Positions 49,693 through 58,454 of a stretch of DNA of 64,000 bases are shown piece after piece (the first letter of the stretch is position 1; every line of letters begins with the position of its first letter). Source of the DNA: Streptomyces sp. NBC_01296 (GTDB lineage Bacteria > Actinomycetota > Actinomycetes > Streptomycetales > Streptomycetaceae); contig NZ_CP130720.1 in the NCBI RefSeq assembly GCF_035984415.1, positions 6,448,001 to 6,512,000 on the forward strand, given 5' to 3'. The notes under the pieces were generated by a model, which had not been told where the DNA came from, searched no databases, and saw nothing but the letters and a program-made list of their open reading frames with translations. Both the position numbers and the translations under genes were made by a program.

Positions 49693-50736
49693 ATGCGCGC
49701 CACCGTCATCCACGCCCCGCACGACATCCGCGTGGAGGAGGTGCCCGACGCTGCGATCCAGCGCCCCGAGGATGCCGTCGTCCGCGTCCTGCGTGCCTGT
49801 ATCTGCGGCAGCGACCTGTGGGCCTACCGCGGCGAGGCCGCGCGCCAGCCAGGCCAGCGCATCGGCCACGAGTTCCTCGGCGTCGTCGAGGAGACCGGCT
49901 CGGCCGTGTCCGGCCTGAAGGCCGGCGACCTCGTCGTCGCCCCCTTCATGTGGTCCGACGGCACCTGCGACTACTGCTCCGAGGGCCTCTACACCTCCTG
50001 CGTGCACGGCGGTTTCTGGGGCTCGGTCGGCTTCGACGGCGGCCAGGGCGAGGCCGTCCGCGTCCCGCACGCCGACGGCACCCTCGTGAAGCTGCCCGCC
50101 GAGGCCGTCTCCGACGACCAGCTGCTGACCGGCCTGCTGGCCCTGTCCGACGTGATGGGCACCGGCCACCACGCCGCCCTCGGCGCCGGCGTCCGCAAGG
50201 GCTCCACCGTGGCCGTCGTCGGCGACGGCGCGGTCGGCCTGTGCGGGGTCCTCGCCGCCAAGCGCCTCGGCGCCGAGCGGATCATCGCACTGGGCCGCCA
50301 CACCGCCCGTACGGACATCGCCAAGCTCTTCGGGGCCACCGACATCGTCGCCGAGCGCGGGGAGGCCGCCGAGGCCGCCGTCCGTGAGCTCACCGGCGGC
50401 CAGGGCGCGCACGCGGTCATCGAGGCCGTCGGCACCGAGCAGTCCATGCGCACCGCCGTCAACATCACCCGCGACGGCGGGGCCATCGGCTACGTCGGCG
50501 TCCCGCACGGCAGCGGCACCGGCCTCGACCTCGGCGTGATGTTCGACCGCAACATCACCCTGCGCGGCGGCGTCGCCCCGGTGCGCGCGTACATCCCGGA
50601 GCTGCTGGAGGACGTGCTGAGCGGCGCGATCGACCCGGCGCCCGTCTTCGACCGCGCCGTGTCCCTGGACGAGGTCCCGGACGGCTACCGCGCGATGGAC
50701 GACCGCAGCGCGCTGAAGGTGCTCATCAAGCCCTGA
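49693..50736 (+). CDS. Zinc-dependent alcohol dehydrogenase-family protein
   Basis: A 347-residue MDR enzyme. The catalytic zinc site is readable: Cys in ACICGSDLWAY (about 36-46) and His-Glu in IGHEFLGVVE. The NAD(P) motif VVGDGAVGLCGVLAAK follows. The structural zinc lobe is incomplete: SDGTCDYCSEGLYTSC has three cysteines, with Asp or Ser in place of the first. The ATG at 49693 has GGAGGG upstream. A small dyad CAGTC-N6-GACTG lies about 40 bp upstream of the start. It ends before a very strong bidirectional terminator. Confidence 0.9.
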   Translation: MRATVIHAPHDIRVEEVPDAAIQRPEDAVVRVLRACICGSDLWAYRGEAARQPGQRIGHEFLGVVEETGSAVSGLKAGDLVVAPFMWSDGTCDYCSEGLYTSCVHGGFWGSVGFDGGQGEAVRVPHADGTLVKLPAEAVSDDQLLTGLLALSDVMGTGHHAALGAGVRKGSTVAVVGDGAVGLCGVLAAKRLGAERIIALGRHTARTDIAKLFGATDIVAERGEAAEAAVRELTGGQGAHAVIEAVGTEQSMRTAVNITRDGGAIGYVGVPHGSGTGLDLGVMFDRNITLRGGVAPVRAYIPELLEDVLSGAIDPAPVFDRAVSLDEVPDGYRAMDDRSALKVLIKP

Positions 50737-50754
50737 CGGCCCGAGCGAACGACA

Positions 50755-50797
50755 GGAGGGGCCGGGCTCCGGGGAAACCCCGGAGCCCGGCCCCTCC
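50755..50797. terminator. Perfect 20-bp hairpin terminator between convergent genes
   Basis: Bases 50755-50774 (GGAGGGGCCGGGCTCCGGGG) pair exactly with 50778-50797 across a 3-nt AAA loop. It lies between the alcohol dehydrogenase and the convergent S8 peptidase and should stop transcription from both sides. Confidence 0.92.
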
Positions 50798-50827
50798 GCC
50801 CGTTCGAGCGCTCAGGCGTTCGAGCGG

Positions 50828-52381
50828 TTACTTCACGGCCTTCAGCGCGTCCACCACGCCGTAGCCGTAGTAGCCGGTCTGGCCCCACTTGCTCTGGCAG
50901 GTGGTGGCGTCGACCAGCGCGCCCGTGGCGTCGTAGAGCTTCTCCGGGCAGGCCGTCTTCGTGGCCTGGGCCTTCAGCATGGCCTGGAGCTGCGACGGCG
51001 TGGCGTTCGGGTGCGCGCTCTTGAGCAGCGCCGCCACGCCCGCGACGTGCGGTCCGGCCATCGAGGTGCCCTGCTTGTAGCCGTAGCCGCCGCCCGGCAG
51101 GGTCGACAGCACACGGCCGTTGGCGTCCGGCGTGGCCGGGACCTGCCACTTGTCGCCGCCGGGGGCGGCGACGTCGACGACGCCCAGGCCGAAGCTGGAG
51201 TAGTACGACCGGATGCCCTGGTCGCCGGTCGCGCTCACCGTGACCACGCCCGGCAGCTGCGTGGGGATGTCCAGGCAGTCGTGCGGGTCGATCGTGCGCG
51301 GGACCGGGGTGCCGTCGTCCGGGCTCGTGTCGTCGACGATCGCGTTCGACGCCAGGTCGTGGTTCGAGTTGCCGGCCGAGGCCACGCTGAGCACGCCCTT
51401 GCGCTCGGCGTACTTGGTCGCCCGGCCGAGGGCCTCCACCAGCGCCTTCTGGTCGTCGTCCGCCTTGCAGTTGTAGAGCCAGGGGTCGACGTAGTAGCTG
51501 TTGTTGGTCACCTCGATCCCCTTCTCGGCGGCGAACATGAAGCCGCAGACGACCGCCTCGGTGAAGAACAGGCTGGTGCCCGGCTCGCTCACCTTGATCG
51601 CGGCGACCTGCACGCCCGGCGCCACGCCCGAGATGCCGATGCCGTTGCGCGCGGCCGCGATGGTGCCGGCCACGTGCGTGCCGTGGTCGCTGCCGTCGGC
51701 GTACGGGCGCCACGCGCCCTCGGTGGTGTCCGCCACGCCGCCGACGCAGTTGGCCGACTGGCTCTTGGAGAAGTTCGCCGCGAGATCCGGGTGGGTGTCG
51801 TCGACACCCGTGTCGATGACGCCCACCGTGACGTCGCGGCTGCCATCGTTGATCTTGTGCGCCTGATCGGCCTTGATCGCCCGCAGGTCCCACTGGTTGG
51901 GCTCCAGCGGCTCCTGACCGTCCGTGGCGGCCGATGCCGCCTTGGCGGCGTCCGTCGCGCTCAGCTTCTGCGTCGTGCCCTCCTCGGTGGTCTGCACCGG
52001 CTTGAGGGGGGCCGTCCGGGTGGCGCCGACCGACACGAACAGGCCGCGCTGCGTGCGCAGCTGCTTGGCGAAGTCCGGGTTCTGGGAGTGTGCGACGACG
52101 ACCCCGATCTGCTCATAGGACGTCACCACCGTTCCACCGGCCCGCTCGATGGCCTTCTTCGCGGCCTTCACCGTGGCGTACGTGTTCAGGTTCGCGACGT
52201 ACGAGAGCTTGGGGCCGGTGGTGTCCGGCTTCGCCGCGGCCGCCGTACCCGCCGTGTTGCCCAGCGGGGCGGCGGAGGCCGCGACCGAGGGCAGGAAGGC
52301 GAGCGAGGCGGTGAGCGCCAGGCCGACCGGAACGGCAAGACGACCGTGCCTCTTAGGGGATCGTGACCCCAGCTGAGCCAT
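50828..52381 (-). CDS. Secreted S8 (subtilisin-like) serine peptidase
   Basis: A 517-residue secreted protease. An N-terminal signal peptide (basic PKRHGRLAVP, hydrophobic core about 16-32, cleavage near SAAP) and a pro-domain are followed by the S8 domain. The triad is intact: Asp190 in VIDTGVDD, His233 in SDHGTHVAGT and Ser440 in GTSMAGPHVAG; Asn338 of the oxyanion hole is in ASAGNSN. Six or more cysteines suggest disulfides. It probably processes extracellular proteins. It is divergent from the DUF485-ActP operon. Confidence 0.95.
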   Translation of the reverse strand: MAQLGSRSPKRHGRLAVPVGLALTASLAFLPSVAASAAPLGNTAGTAAAAKPDTTGPKLSYVANLNTYATVKAAKKAIERAGGTVVTSYEQIGVVVAHSQNPDFAKQLRTQRGLFVSVGATRTAPLKPVQTTEEGTTQKLSATDAAKAASAATDGQEPLEPNQWDLRAIKADQAHKINDGSRDVTVGVIDTGVDDTHPDLAANFSKSQSANCVGGVADTTEGAWRPYADGSDHGTHVAGTIAAARNGIGISGVAPGVQVAAIKVSEPGTSLFFTEAVVCGFMFAAEKGIEVTNNSYYVDPWLYNCKADDDQKALVEALGRATKYAERKGVLSVASAGNSNHDLASNAIVDDTSPDDGTPVPRTIDPHDCLDIPTQLPGVVTVSATGDQGIRSYYSSFGLGVVDVAAPGGDKWQVPATPDANGRVLSTLPGGGYGYKQGTSMAGPHVAGVAALLKSAHPNATPSQLQAMLKAQATKTACPEKLYDATGALVDATTCQSKWGQTGYYGYGVVDALKAVK

Positions 52382-52439
52382 GGGTTCTCCACATCATCCG
52401 TGAAAGAAAGCCGTCCGCGCGTGGTCGCGCAGGACGACG

Positions 52440-52458
52440 GGTTCATGACACGTGAACC
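52440..52458. promoter_or_regulatory. Inverted repeat in the peptidase/actP divergent region
   Basis: GGTTCA (52440-52445) and TGAACC (52453-52458) are exact inverted arms around 7 nt. It lies 59 bp upstream of the peptidase start and 187 bp upstream of the DUF485 gene. The 263-bp region contains AT-richer sequence at 52485-52525, which likely holds the symporter promoter. The dyad may be an operator. Confidence 0.45.
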
Positions 52459-52644
52459 TAGTGCCGCCGTTCGTCTTTCCGCCATCAGTTCGAGAAATCA
52501 GTTTCCGAAGAATCAACGGGTGTTGAACCGTCCCGCCGCGCCGGCCGTGCCGTTGGGCAGGGGGACTCAGCGCCACCGTTCCCCCACACGGAGGTTGTTT
52601 TGTCCGTCGTCCCCACCGCACCCGCGTCACAAGGAGAACCCCCC

Positions 52645-53010
52645 GTGACCACCGAAGCAGCGCCGCCGCACGGCAGCGCGGGAACATCCACGGCGAGCCC
52701 CACGGCCGAAGAGTTCACAGCCGTCCAGCAGAGCGCCGAATTCGCCGAACTGCGCAGTTCCTACCGCTCCTTCGCCTTCCCGCTCACCGTGGCCTTCATC
52801 GCCTGGTACCTGCTCTACGTCCTGCTGTCCAACTACGCCGGCGGCTTCATGGGGACCAAGCTCTTCGGCAACATCAACGTCGCCCTCGTGTTCGGCCTCG
52901 CCCAGTTCGCGACGACCTTCCTCATCGCCTGGCTGTACTCCCGGCACGCCGCCGAGAAGCTCGACCCCAAGGCCGCGGCGATCAAGGCGCGGATGGAGGC
53001 CGGCGAATGA
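52645..53010 (+). CDS. DUF485 small membrane protein, ActP partner
   Basis: A 121-residue protein with a disordered Ser/Thr/Ala N-terminus and two membrane helices (LTVAFIAWYLLYVLLSNYAG and ALVFGLAQFATTFLIAWLY). FRSF-type YRSFAFPL and YSRHAAEKLDP are DUF485 signatures. Such proteins are encoded directly upstream of ActP-type acetate symporters. The GTG at 52645 follows AAGGAG. Its stop overlaps the actP start by four bases (ATGA). Confidence 0.9.
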   Translation: MTTEAAPPHGSAGTSTASPTAEEFTAVQQSAEFAELRSSYRSFAFPLTVAFIAWYLLYVLLSNYAGGFMGTKLFGNINVALVFGLAQFATTFLIAWLYSRHAAEKLDPKAAAIKARMEAGE

Positions 53011-54638
53011 GCGGCACCCTCCACCTCGCGACGAACGTGGCCGCGGGCGCCACCGAGCACCGGCCGCTGATCATCACCCTGTTCGGGCTGTTCGTCGTCG
53101 CCACCCTCATCATCACGATCTGGGCCGGCCGCCAGACCAAGGGCGCCGCCGACTTCTACGCGGGCGGACGCCAGTTCACGGGCTTCCAGAACGGCCTCGC
53201 CATCTCCGGCGACTACATGTCCGCCGCGTCCTTCCTCGGCATCGCCGGCGCCATCGCGCTCTTCGGCTACGACGGCTTCCTCTACTCCATCGGCTTCCTC
53301 GTGGCCTGGCTGGTCGCCCTGCTGCTCGTCGCCGAGCCGCTGCGCAACTCCGGCCGCTACACGATGGGCGACGTCCTCGCGTTCCGGATGCGCCAGCGGC
53401 CCGTCCGCACCGCCGCCGGCACCTCGACCATCGTCGTCTCGATCTTCTACCTGCTCGCCCAGATGGCCGGCGCCGGCGTGCTCGTCTCGCTGCTCCTCGG
53501 CATCACCAGCGACGGCGGCAAGGTCGCGGTCGTCGCGCTGGTCGGCGTACTGATGATCCTCTACGTCACCATCGGCGGTATGAAGGGCACCACCTGGGTC
53601 CAGATGATCAAGGCCGTCCTGCTCATCGCGGGCGCCCTGCTCATCACCTTCCTCGTGCTGCTTAAGTTCCACTTCAACATTTCCGACCTGCTGGGCAAGG
53701 CGGCCGAGAACAGCGGCCAGGGCAGCAAGTTCCTGGAGCCCGGCCTCAAGTACGGCAAGGACGCGACGACGAAGCTGGACTTCATCTCGCTCGGCATCGC
53801 CCTGGTCCTCGGCACCGCCGGCCTGCCGCACATCCTGATCCGCTTCTACACGGTTCCCAACGCCAAGGCCGCCCGCAAGTCCGTGAACTGGGCCATCGGC
53901 ATCATCGGCGCCTTCTACCTGATGACCATCGCCCTCGGATTCGGCGCCGCGGCCCTGCTCAAGCGCACCGACATCATCGCCTCCAACAAGGCCGGCAACA
54001 CCGCGGCCCCGCTGGTGGCCCAGGAACTGGGCGGCGGCGCGGGCTCCACCGGCGGCGCCGTCCTGCTCGCCGTGATCTCCGCGGTCGCCTTCGCCACCAT
54101 CCTCGCGGTGGTGGCCGGGCTCACCCTCGCCTCCTCCTCGTCCTTCGCCCACGACCTGTACGTGAACGTGATCCGCAAGGGCAACGCCACCGAGCAGGAG
54201 GAGGTCCGGGCGGCCCGCTGGTCCACGGTCGTGATCGGCGCCGTCGCCATCGGCCTCGGGGCCCTGGCCCGCGACCTCAACGTCGCCGGCCTCGTCGCCC
54301 TCGCCTTCGCGGTCGCCGCCTCCGCGAACCTGCCGACGATCCTCTACAGCCTCTTCTGGAAGCGGTTCAGCACCCAGGGCGCGCTGTGGTCGATCTACGG
54401 CGGCCTCGTTTCCGCGGTCGTCCTGGTGCTCTTCTCGCCGGTCGTCTCCGGGAAGCCCACCTCGATGTTCAAGGACGCCGACTTCTACTGGTTCCCCCTG
54501 GAGAACCCGGGCATCGTGTCGATCCCGCTCGGCTTCCTGCTGGGCTGGCTGGGAACCGTCATGGCGAAGGAGAAGGCCGACCCCCGGAAGTTCGCGGAAC
54601 TCGAGGTCCGCTCCCTTACCGGAACCGGCGCGCACTGA
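53007..54638 (+). CDS. actP: Cation/acetate symporter ActP (SSS family)
   Basis: A 543-residue solute:sodium symporter with about thirteen membrane helices. GRQTKGAADFYAGGRQFTGFQNGLAISGDYMSAASFLG spans residues 42-79 and matches the ActP signature; GTAGLPHILIRFYTVPNAKAARKS is also diagnostic. It imports acetate and related short carboxylates. It is translationally coupled to the DUF485 gene. A 15-bp hairpin terminator follows. Confidence 0.93.
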   Translation: MSGTLHLATNVAAGATEHRPLIITLFGLFVVATLIITIWAGRQTKGAADFYAGGRQFTGFQNGLAISGDYMSAASFLGIAGAIALFGYDGFLYSIGFLVAWLVALLLVAEPLRNSGRYTMGDVLAFRMRQRPVRTAAGTSTIVVSIFYLLAQMAGAGVLVSLLLGITSDGGKVAVVALVGVLMILYVTIGGMKGTTWVQMIKAVLLIAGALLITFLVLLKFHFNISDLLGKAAENSGQGSKFLEPGLKYGKDATTKLDFISLGIALVLGTAGLPHILIRFYTVPNAKAARKSVNWAIGIIGAFYLMTIALGFGAAALLKRTDIIASNKAGNTAAPLVAQELGGGAGSTGGAVLLAVISAVAFATILAVVAGLTLASSSSFAHDLYVNVIRKGNATEQEEVRAARWSTVVIGAVAIGLGALARDLNVAGLVALAFAVAASANLPTILYSLFWKRFSTQGALWSIYGGLVSAVVLVLFSPVVSGKPTSMFKDADFYWFPLENPGIVSIPLGFLLGWLGTVMAKEKADPRKFAELEVRSLTGTGAH

Positions 54639-54672
54639 GACCGTGCTCATGTGACATGGGCCGAACACACAG

Positions 54673-54708
54673 CGTGGCCGCGTCGTATTTCCCTACGACG
54701 CGGCCACG
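54673..54708 (+). terminator. Perfect 15-bp hairpin after actP
   Basis: CGTGGCCGCGTCGTA (54673-54687) pairs exactly with TACGACGCGGCCACG (54694-54708) around a 6-nt TTTCCC loop. It separates actP from moaA. Confidence 0.85.
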
Positions 54709-54831
54709 TCGCGTCTCGTTCATTCGGGCATCCCTACGCCTCACCTGCGTCGCGTAGGCTCGATTACGGCGCCAGGCGTTTCTCCGAGGTGGCGCGAACC
54801 TCTACGAACCGGACAGGGGAGGGGGCCTGAA

Positions 54832-55821
54832 ATGCTTCTCGACACTTATGGCCGCGTGGCCACTGACCTGCGCGTCTCACTCACCGACCGGTGCAACCTG
54901 CGCTGCACGTACTGCATGCCCGAGGAGGGTCTGCAGTGGCTCGGGAAATCGGATCTGCTGAGCGACGAGGAGATCGTCCGGCTGATCCGGATCGCCGTCA
55001 CGCAGCTCGGGATCACCGAGGTCCGCTTCACCGGCGGCGAGCCGCTGCTCCGCCCCGGCCTGGTCGGGATCGTCGAGCAGTGCGCGGCCCTGGAGCCCCG
55101 CCCCAAGATGTCCCTGACCACCAACGGCATAGGCCTCAAGCGCACTGCACAGGCGCTCAAGGCCGCCGGCCTGGACCGCGTGAACGTTTCGCTGGACACC
55201 CTGCGGCCCGAGGTCTTCAAGACCCTCACCCGGCGTGATCGGCACCGCGACGTCATCGACGGCATGGCCGCCGCCCGCGAGGCGGGCCTGACCCCCGTCA
55301 AGGTCAACGCCGTCCTGATGCCGGGCCTGAACGACGACGAGGCCCCCGACCTGCTCGCCTGGGCCGTGGAGAACGAGTACGAGCTCCGCTTCATCGAGCA
55401 GATGCCGCTCGACGCCCAGCACGGCTGGAAGCGCGACGGCATGATCACCGCCGGGGACATCCTCGCGTCGCTGCGCACCCGCTTCGCGCTCACCGAGGAA
55501 GGCGCCGGCGAGCGCGGATCCGCCCCGGCCGAGCGCTGGCTGGTCGACGACGGCCCGGCCACCGTGGGCGTGATCGCCTCGGTGACCAGGCCCTTCTGCA
55601 GTGCCTGCGACCGCACCCGGCTCACCGCCGACGGCCAGGTCCGTACGTGCCTGTTCGCCACCGAGGAGTCGGACCTGCGCGGAGCCCTGCGCTCCGGCGC
55701 CCAGGACGAGGAGATCGCCCGCCTGTGGAAGGTGGCGATGTGGGGCAAGAAGGCCGGGTCCGGTCTCGACGACCCGTCCTTCATGCAGCCCGACCGCCCG
55801 ATGTCCGCGATCGGCGGCTGA
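54832..55821 (+). CDS. moaA: GTP 3',8-cyclase MoaA (molybdenum cofactor biosynthesis)
   Basis: A 329-residue radical-SAM enzyme that converts GTP to 3',8-cyclo-7,8-dihydro-GTP, the first step of molybdopterin synthesis. The N-terminal cluster ligands are Cys21, Cys25 and Cys28 in CNLRCTYC; the C-terminal cluster ligands are Cys256, Cys259 and Cys273. The FTGGEPLLRP motif and the essential C-terminal Gly-Gly are present. GGGGAGGGGG precedes the ATG. Other moa/mog genes are not adjacent, which is usual in Streptomyces. I found no convincing molybdenum-cofactor riboswitch in its upstream region. Confidence 0.97.
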   Translation: MLLDTYGRVATDLRVSLTDRCNLRCTYCMPEEGLQWLGKSDLLSDEEIVRLIRIAVTQLGITEVRFTGGEPLLRPGLVGIVEQCAALEPRPKMSLTTNGIGLKRTAQALKAAGLDRVNVSLDTLRPEVFKTLTRRDRHRDVIDGMAAAREAGLTPVKVNAVLMPGLNDDEAPDLLAWAVENEYELRFIEQMPLDAQHGWKRDGMITAGDILASLRTRFALTEEGAGERGSAPAERWLVDDGPATVGVIASVTRPFCSACDRTRLTADGQVRTCLFATEESDLRGALRSGAQDEEIARLWKVAMWGKKAGSGLDDPSFMQPDRPMSAIGG

Positions 55822-55848
55822 GGGCCCCGGCCGGACGGCGGGGCGCCG

Positions 55849-56115
55849 CTAAAGGCGTTCCGAGCCCTCCGGCTGGACCCACTCGTCGAGCTTCACGACG
55901 TCCTTGAGGAAACCGCGGACCCCCAGGAACTGGGAGAGGTGTTCGCGGTGTTCCCCGCACGCCAGCCAGGTCTTGCGGCGCTCCGGCGTGTGCAGCTTCG
56001 GGTTGTTCCACACCAGGACCCAGACGGCCGCATCGCGGCAGCCCTTGGCCGAGCAGGTGGGCGCGTCCACGGAATCGGTGGAACGGGCGGAGTCGGGGGA
56101 GTCAGGGGAGTTCAC
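55849..56115 (-). CDS. Small conserved protein with zinc-type cysteines (88 aa)
   Basis: An 88-residue protein. After a Ser/Asp-rich start (NSPDSPDSARSTDSVDAP) it has CSAKGCRDAAVWVLVWNNP and CGEHREHLSQFL, so two cysteines plus Cys-x2-His could bind a metal. It resembles small actinobacterial hypotheticals found next to moaA. Function unknown. The start is a GTG. Confidence 0.8.
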   Translation of the reverse strand: MNSPDSPDSARSTDSVDAPTCSAKGCRDAAVWVLVWNNPKLHTPERRKTWLACGEHREHLSQFLGVRGFLKDVVKLDEWVQPEGSERL

Positions 56116-56261
56116 GCCTCAACCCTACAAACCCCTGTCACGGAAAGGCGACGCCGAGCAGCCACGGGGGGAGCTGCCCGGCGTCGGTCCGTCGCTCCGA
56201 CGGGGGATGCGGAGCGCGTAGGCAGTATGTCACGCAGGACCCGGTGCGGTGCACCGGAACT

Positions 56262-56594
56262 TCATGATTGATCTGAGCTTTTATTGAGGTTTCCCGTGTT
56301 CAGTGCCGGACGCACAGGTGACGGGATGAAGTGCGAGGGCAGCGAGGGGGTCGACTCGCGCCCCGCGTTGGCGATGACCACGGCCACGTACGGCAGCAGC
56401 GCGCCCGCGATGAGCGTCACGATCGCCACATGACGTTCCACGTTCCACAGGATCACCGTCGCCAGGACCGACAGCGTCCTGATCGACATCGAGATGACGT
56501 ACCGGCGCTGCCGTCCCCGCACGTCCTCGTCGAGGCCCATCCGGGCCCCGGTGATCCGGAAGACCTCGGCTCCGTTCCGCTTCTTCCGCTCCAC
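56262..56594 (-). CDS. DUF3099 two-helix membrane protein
   Basis: A protein of about 110 residues with the DUF3099 pattern: EVFRITGARMGLDEDVRGRQ, then RRYVISMSIRTLSVLATVIL and VAIVTLIAGALLPYVAVVIANAG as two membrane helices. The start is uncertain: a GTG at 56594 begins next to the conserved part, and other in-frame GTG codons lie upstream to 56651. Function unknown. Confidence 0.8.
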   Translation of the reverse strand: MERKKRNGAEVFRITGARMGLDEDVRGRQRRYVISMSIRTLSVLATVILWNVERHVAIVTLIAGALLPYVAVVIANAGRESTPSLPSHFIPSPVRPALNTGNLNKSSDQS

Positions 56595-56773
56595 GCTGCA
56601 CCGCCCGATCCGCCTGCCGGACACTCCCCGGTCCGGATCCTCCCACCGTACGCCGCCGGTCCCCTCGCGAGGAGAGGGGGTGTCCCCCGAACGGGGCTGT
56701 CCGAAATGCGCAGTAGGCCGGACGGGTTGAAACTGGGCCCACATGCGCACAACGCGCCACGAGGAGGCTCGAC

Positions 56774-57052
56774 ATGTCATGGTTGTGGGCGATCATCGTC
56801 GGTTTCGTGCTGGGCCTCATCGCCCGGGCCGTCCTGCCGGGCAAGCAGCATCAGCCCCTCTGGCTGACCACCCTGTTCGGCATCATCGGCGGCATCCTCG
56901 GCAACGCCGTCGCCGTGTGGATCGGCGTCGGGGAAACCAGGGGCATCGACTGGACCCGGCACTTGCTGCAACTTGCCGGAGCGGTGCTGATCGTGGCTCT
57001 CGGTGAAATGGTCTACAAGTCGCTCAGGGGCGGCAGCAAGCAGATGACCTGA
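56774..57052 (+). CDS. GlsB/YeaQ/YmgE-family stress membrane protein
   Basis: A 92-residue protein with three hydrophobic segments and the family's glycine pattern: WLWAIIVGFVLGLIARAVLPG, then TTLFGIIGGILGNAVAVWIG, then LAGAVLIVALGEMVYKSL. Such proteins were formerly called transglycosylase-associated and are induced by stress. A GAGGAGG site lies 6 nt before the ATG. It is convergent with tyrS. Confidence 0.88.
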   Translation: MSWLWAIIVGFVLGLIARAVLPGKQHQPLWLTTLFGIIGGILGNAVAVWIGVGETRGIDWTRHLLQLAGAVLIVALGEMVYKSLRGGSKQMT

Positions 57053-57064
57053 GGGCGGCACGAC

Positions 57065-57104
57065 GGAGGGGCCGGCCGGACGTGGTGTCCGGACCGGCCC
57101 CTCC
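57065..57104. terminator. Bidirectional hairpin between the GlsB-family gene and tyrS
   Basis: GGAGGGGCCGG (57065-57075) pairs with CCGGCCCCTCC (57094-57104), and CCGGAC (57076-57081) with GTCCGG (57087-57092), leaving a single bulged A at 57093 and a 5-nt loop. It closely resembles the hairpin at 50755-50797 in its outer 10 bases. Confidence 0.85.
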
Positions 57105-57132
57105 GCCGCGTTCGGGCGTCAGGCCCCGGGCG

Positions 57133-58398
57133 TCAGCCCGTGACCTCGACCGCCGCCAGGTTCTTCTTGCCGCGGCGCAGCACCAGCCAGCGCCCGTGCA
57201 GCAGGTCCTCCTTGGCGGGGACCGCGTCCTCGGCGGTGACCTTCGCGTTGTTCACGTAGGCGCCGCCCTCCTTCACGGTCCGGCGGGCGGCCGACTTGCT
57301 GGCGACCAGCCCGGTCTCCGCGAGCAGGTCCACGACCGGGCCGAGCTCGGCGACCCGGGCGTGCGGCAGCTCGGACAGGGCCGCGGCCAGCGTGGCCTCG
57401 TCCAGGTCCGCCAGCTCGCCCTGGCCGAACAGCGCCTTCGACGCGGCGATCACGGCCGCGCACTGGTCGGCGCCGTGCACCAGCGTGGTCAGCTCCTCCG
57501 CGAGCGCCCGCTGGGCGGCGCGCGCCTGCGGCCGCTCGGCGGTCTGCGCCTCCAGCGCCTCCAGCTCCTCGCGGGTCTGGAAGGACAGGATCCGCATGTA
57601 GGTGGAGATGTCGCGGTCGTCCACGTTCAGCCAGAACTGGTAGAACGCGTACGGCGTGGTCATCTCCGCGTCGAGCCAGACGGCGCCGCTCTCGGACTTG
57701 CCGAACTTGGTGCCGTCCGCCTTCACCATCAGCGGGGTCGCCATGGCGTGCACGTTCGCGTGCGGCTCCAGGCGGTGGATCAGGTCGAGACCGGCGGTGA
57801 GGTTGCCCCACTGGTCCGACCCGCCCTGCTGGAGGGTGCAGCCGTGGCGGCGGTACAGCTCCAGGAAGTCCATGCCCTGGAGCAGCTGGTAGCTGAACTC
57901 CGTGTAGCTGATGCCCTGGTCGGACTCCAGCCGGCGGGCGACCGAGTCCTTCGTCAGCATCTTGTTGACGCGGAAGTGCTTGCCGATGTCCCGGAGGAAC
58001 TCGATGGCGGACATGCCCGCCGTCCAGTCCAGGTTGTTCACCATGACTGCCGCGTTCTCGCCCTCGAAGGACAGGTACGGCTCGATCTGTGCGCGCAGGC
58101 GGCCCACCCAGTTGGCGACGGTCTCCGGGTCGTTCAGGGTCCGCTCCGCGGTCGGCCGCGGGTCACCGATCTGCCCGGTGGCCCCGCCGACCAACGCCAG
58201 CGGCCGGTGCCCGGCCTGCTGGAGCCGGCGTACGGTCAGCACCTGTACGAGGTGTCCCACGTGCAGCGAGGCCGCCGTCGGGTCGAAGCCGCAATAGAAG
58301 GTGACCGGACCGTCCGCAAACGCCTTGCGGAGCGCTTCTTCGTCGGTGGACAGGGCGAAGAGCCCGCGCCACTTCAACTCGTCGACGATGTCCGTCAC
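57133..58398 (-). CDS. tyrS: Tyrosyl-tRNA synthetase
   Basis: A 421-residue class I aminoacyl-tRNA synthetase that charges tRNA-Tyr. The HIGH-type motif is HVGH at 46-49 in TAASLHVGHLVQV and the KMSKS-type motif is KFGKS at 230-234. The tyrosine-binding YTEFSYQLLQ segment is present, and an S4 RNA-binding domain lies at the C-terminus (about 355-415). Length is normal. I saw no T-box leader, as expected in Streptomyces, but did not examine the upstream 57 bp in detail. Confidence 0.97.
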   Translation of the reverse strand: MTDIVDELKWRGLFALSTDEEALRKAFADGPVTFYCGFDPTAASLHVGHLVQVLTVRRLQQAGHRPLALVGGATGQIGDPRPTAERTLNDPETVANWVGRLRAQIEPYLSFEGENAAVMVNNLDWTAGMSAIEFLRDIGKHFRVNKMLTKDSVARRLESDQGISYTEFSYQLLQGMDFLELYRRHGCTLQQGGSDQWGNLTAGLDLIHRLEPHANVHAMATPLMVKADGTKFGKSESGAVWLDAEMTTPYAFYQFWLNVDDRDISTYMRILSFQTREELEALEAQTAERPQARAAQRALAEELTTLVHGADQCAAVIAASKALFGQGELADLDEATLAAALSELPHARVAELGPVVDLLAETGLVASKSAARRTVKEGGAYVNNAKVTAEDAVPAKEDLLHGRWLVLRRGKKNLAAVEVTG

Positions 58399-58454
58399 GG
58401 TTTCTCGACTCCTTCGAATGGTGTGCGTCGCGCCAAGGATTCAGTCTAGGTGGA

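Noticed and set aside
54709..54831. Molybdenum-cofactor riboswitch upstream of moaA
   Set aside because: I could not find the conserved core in the short leader; a few small stems are present but nothing diagnostic.
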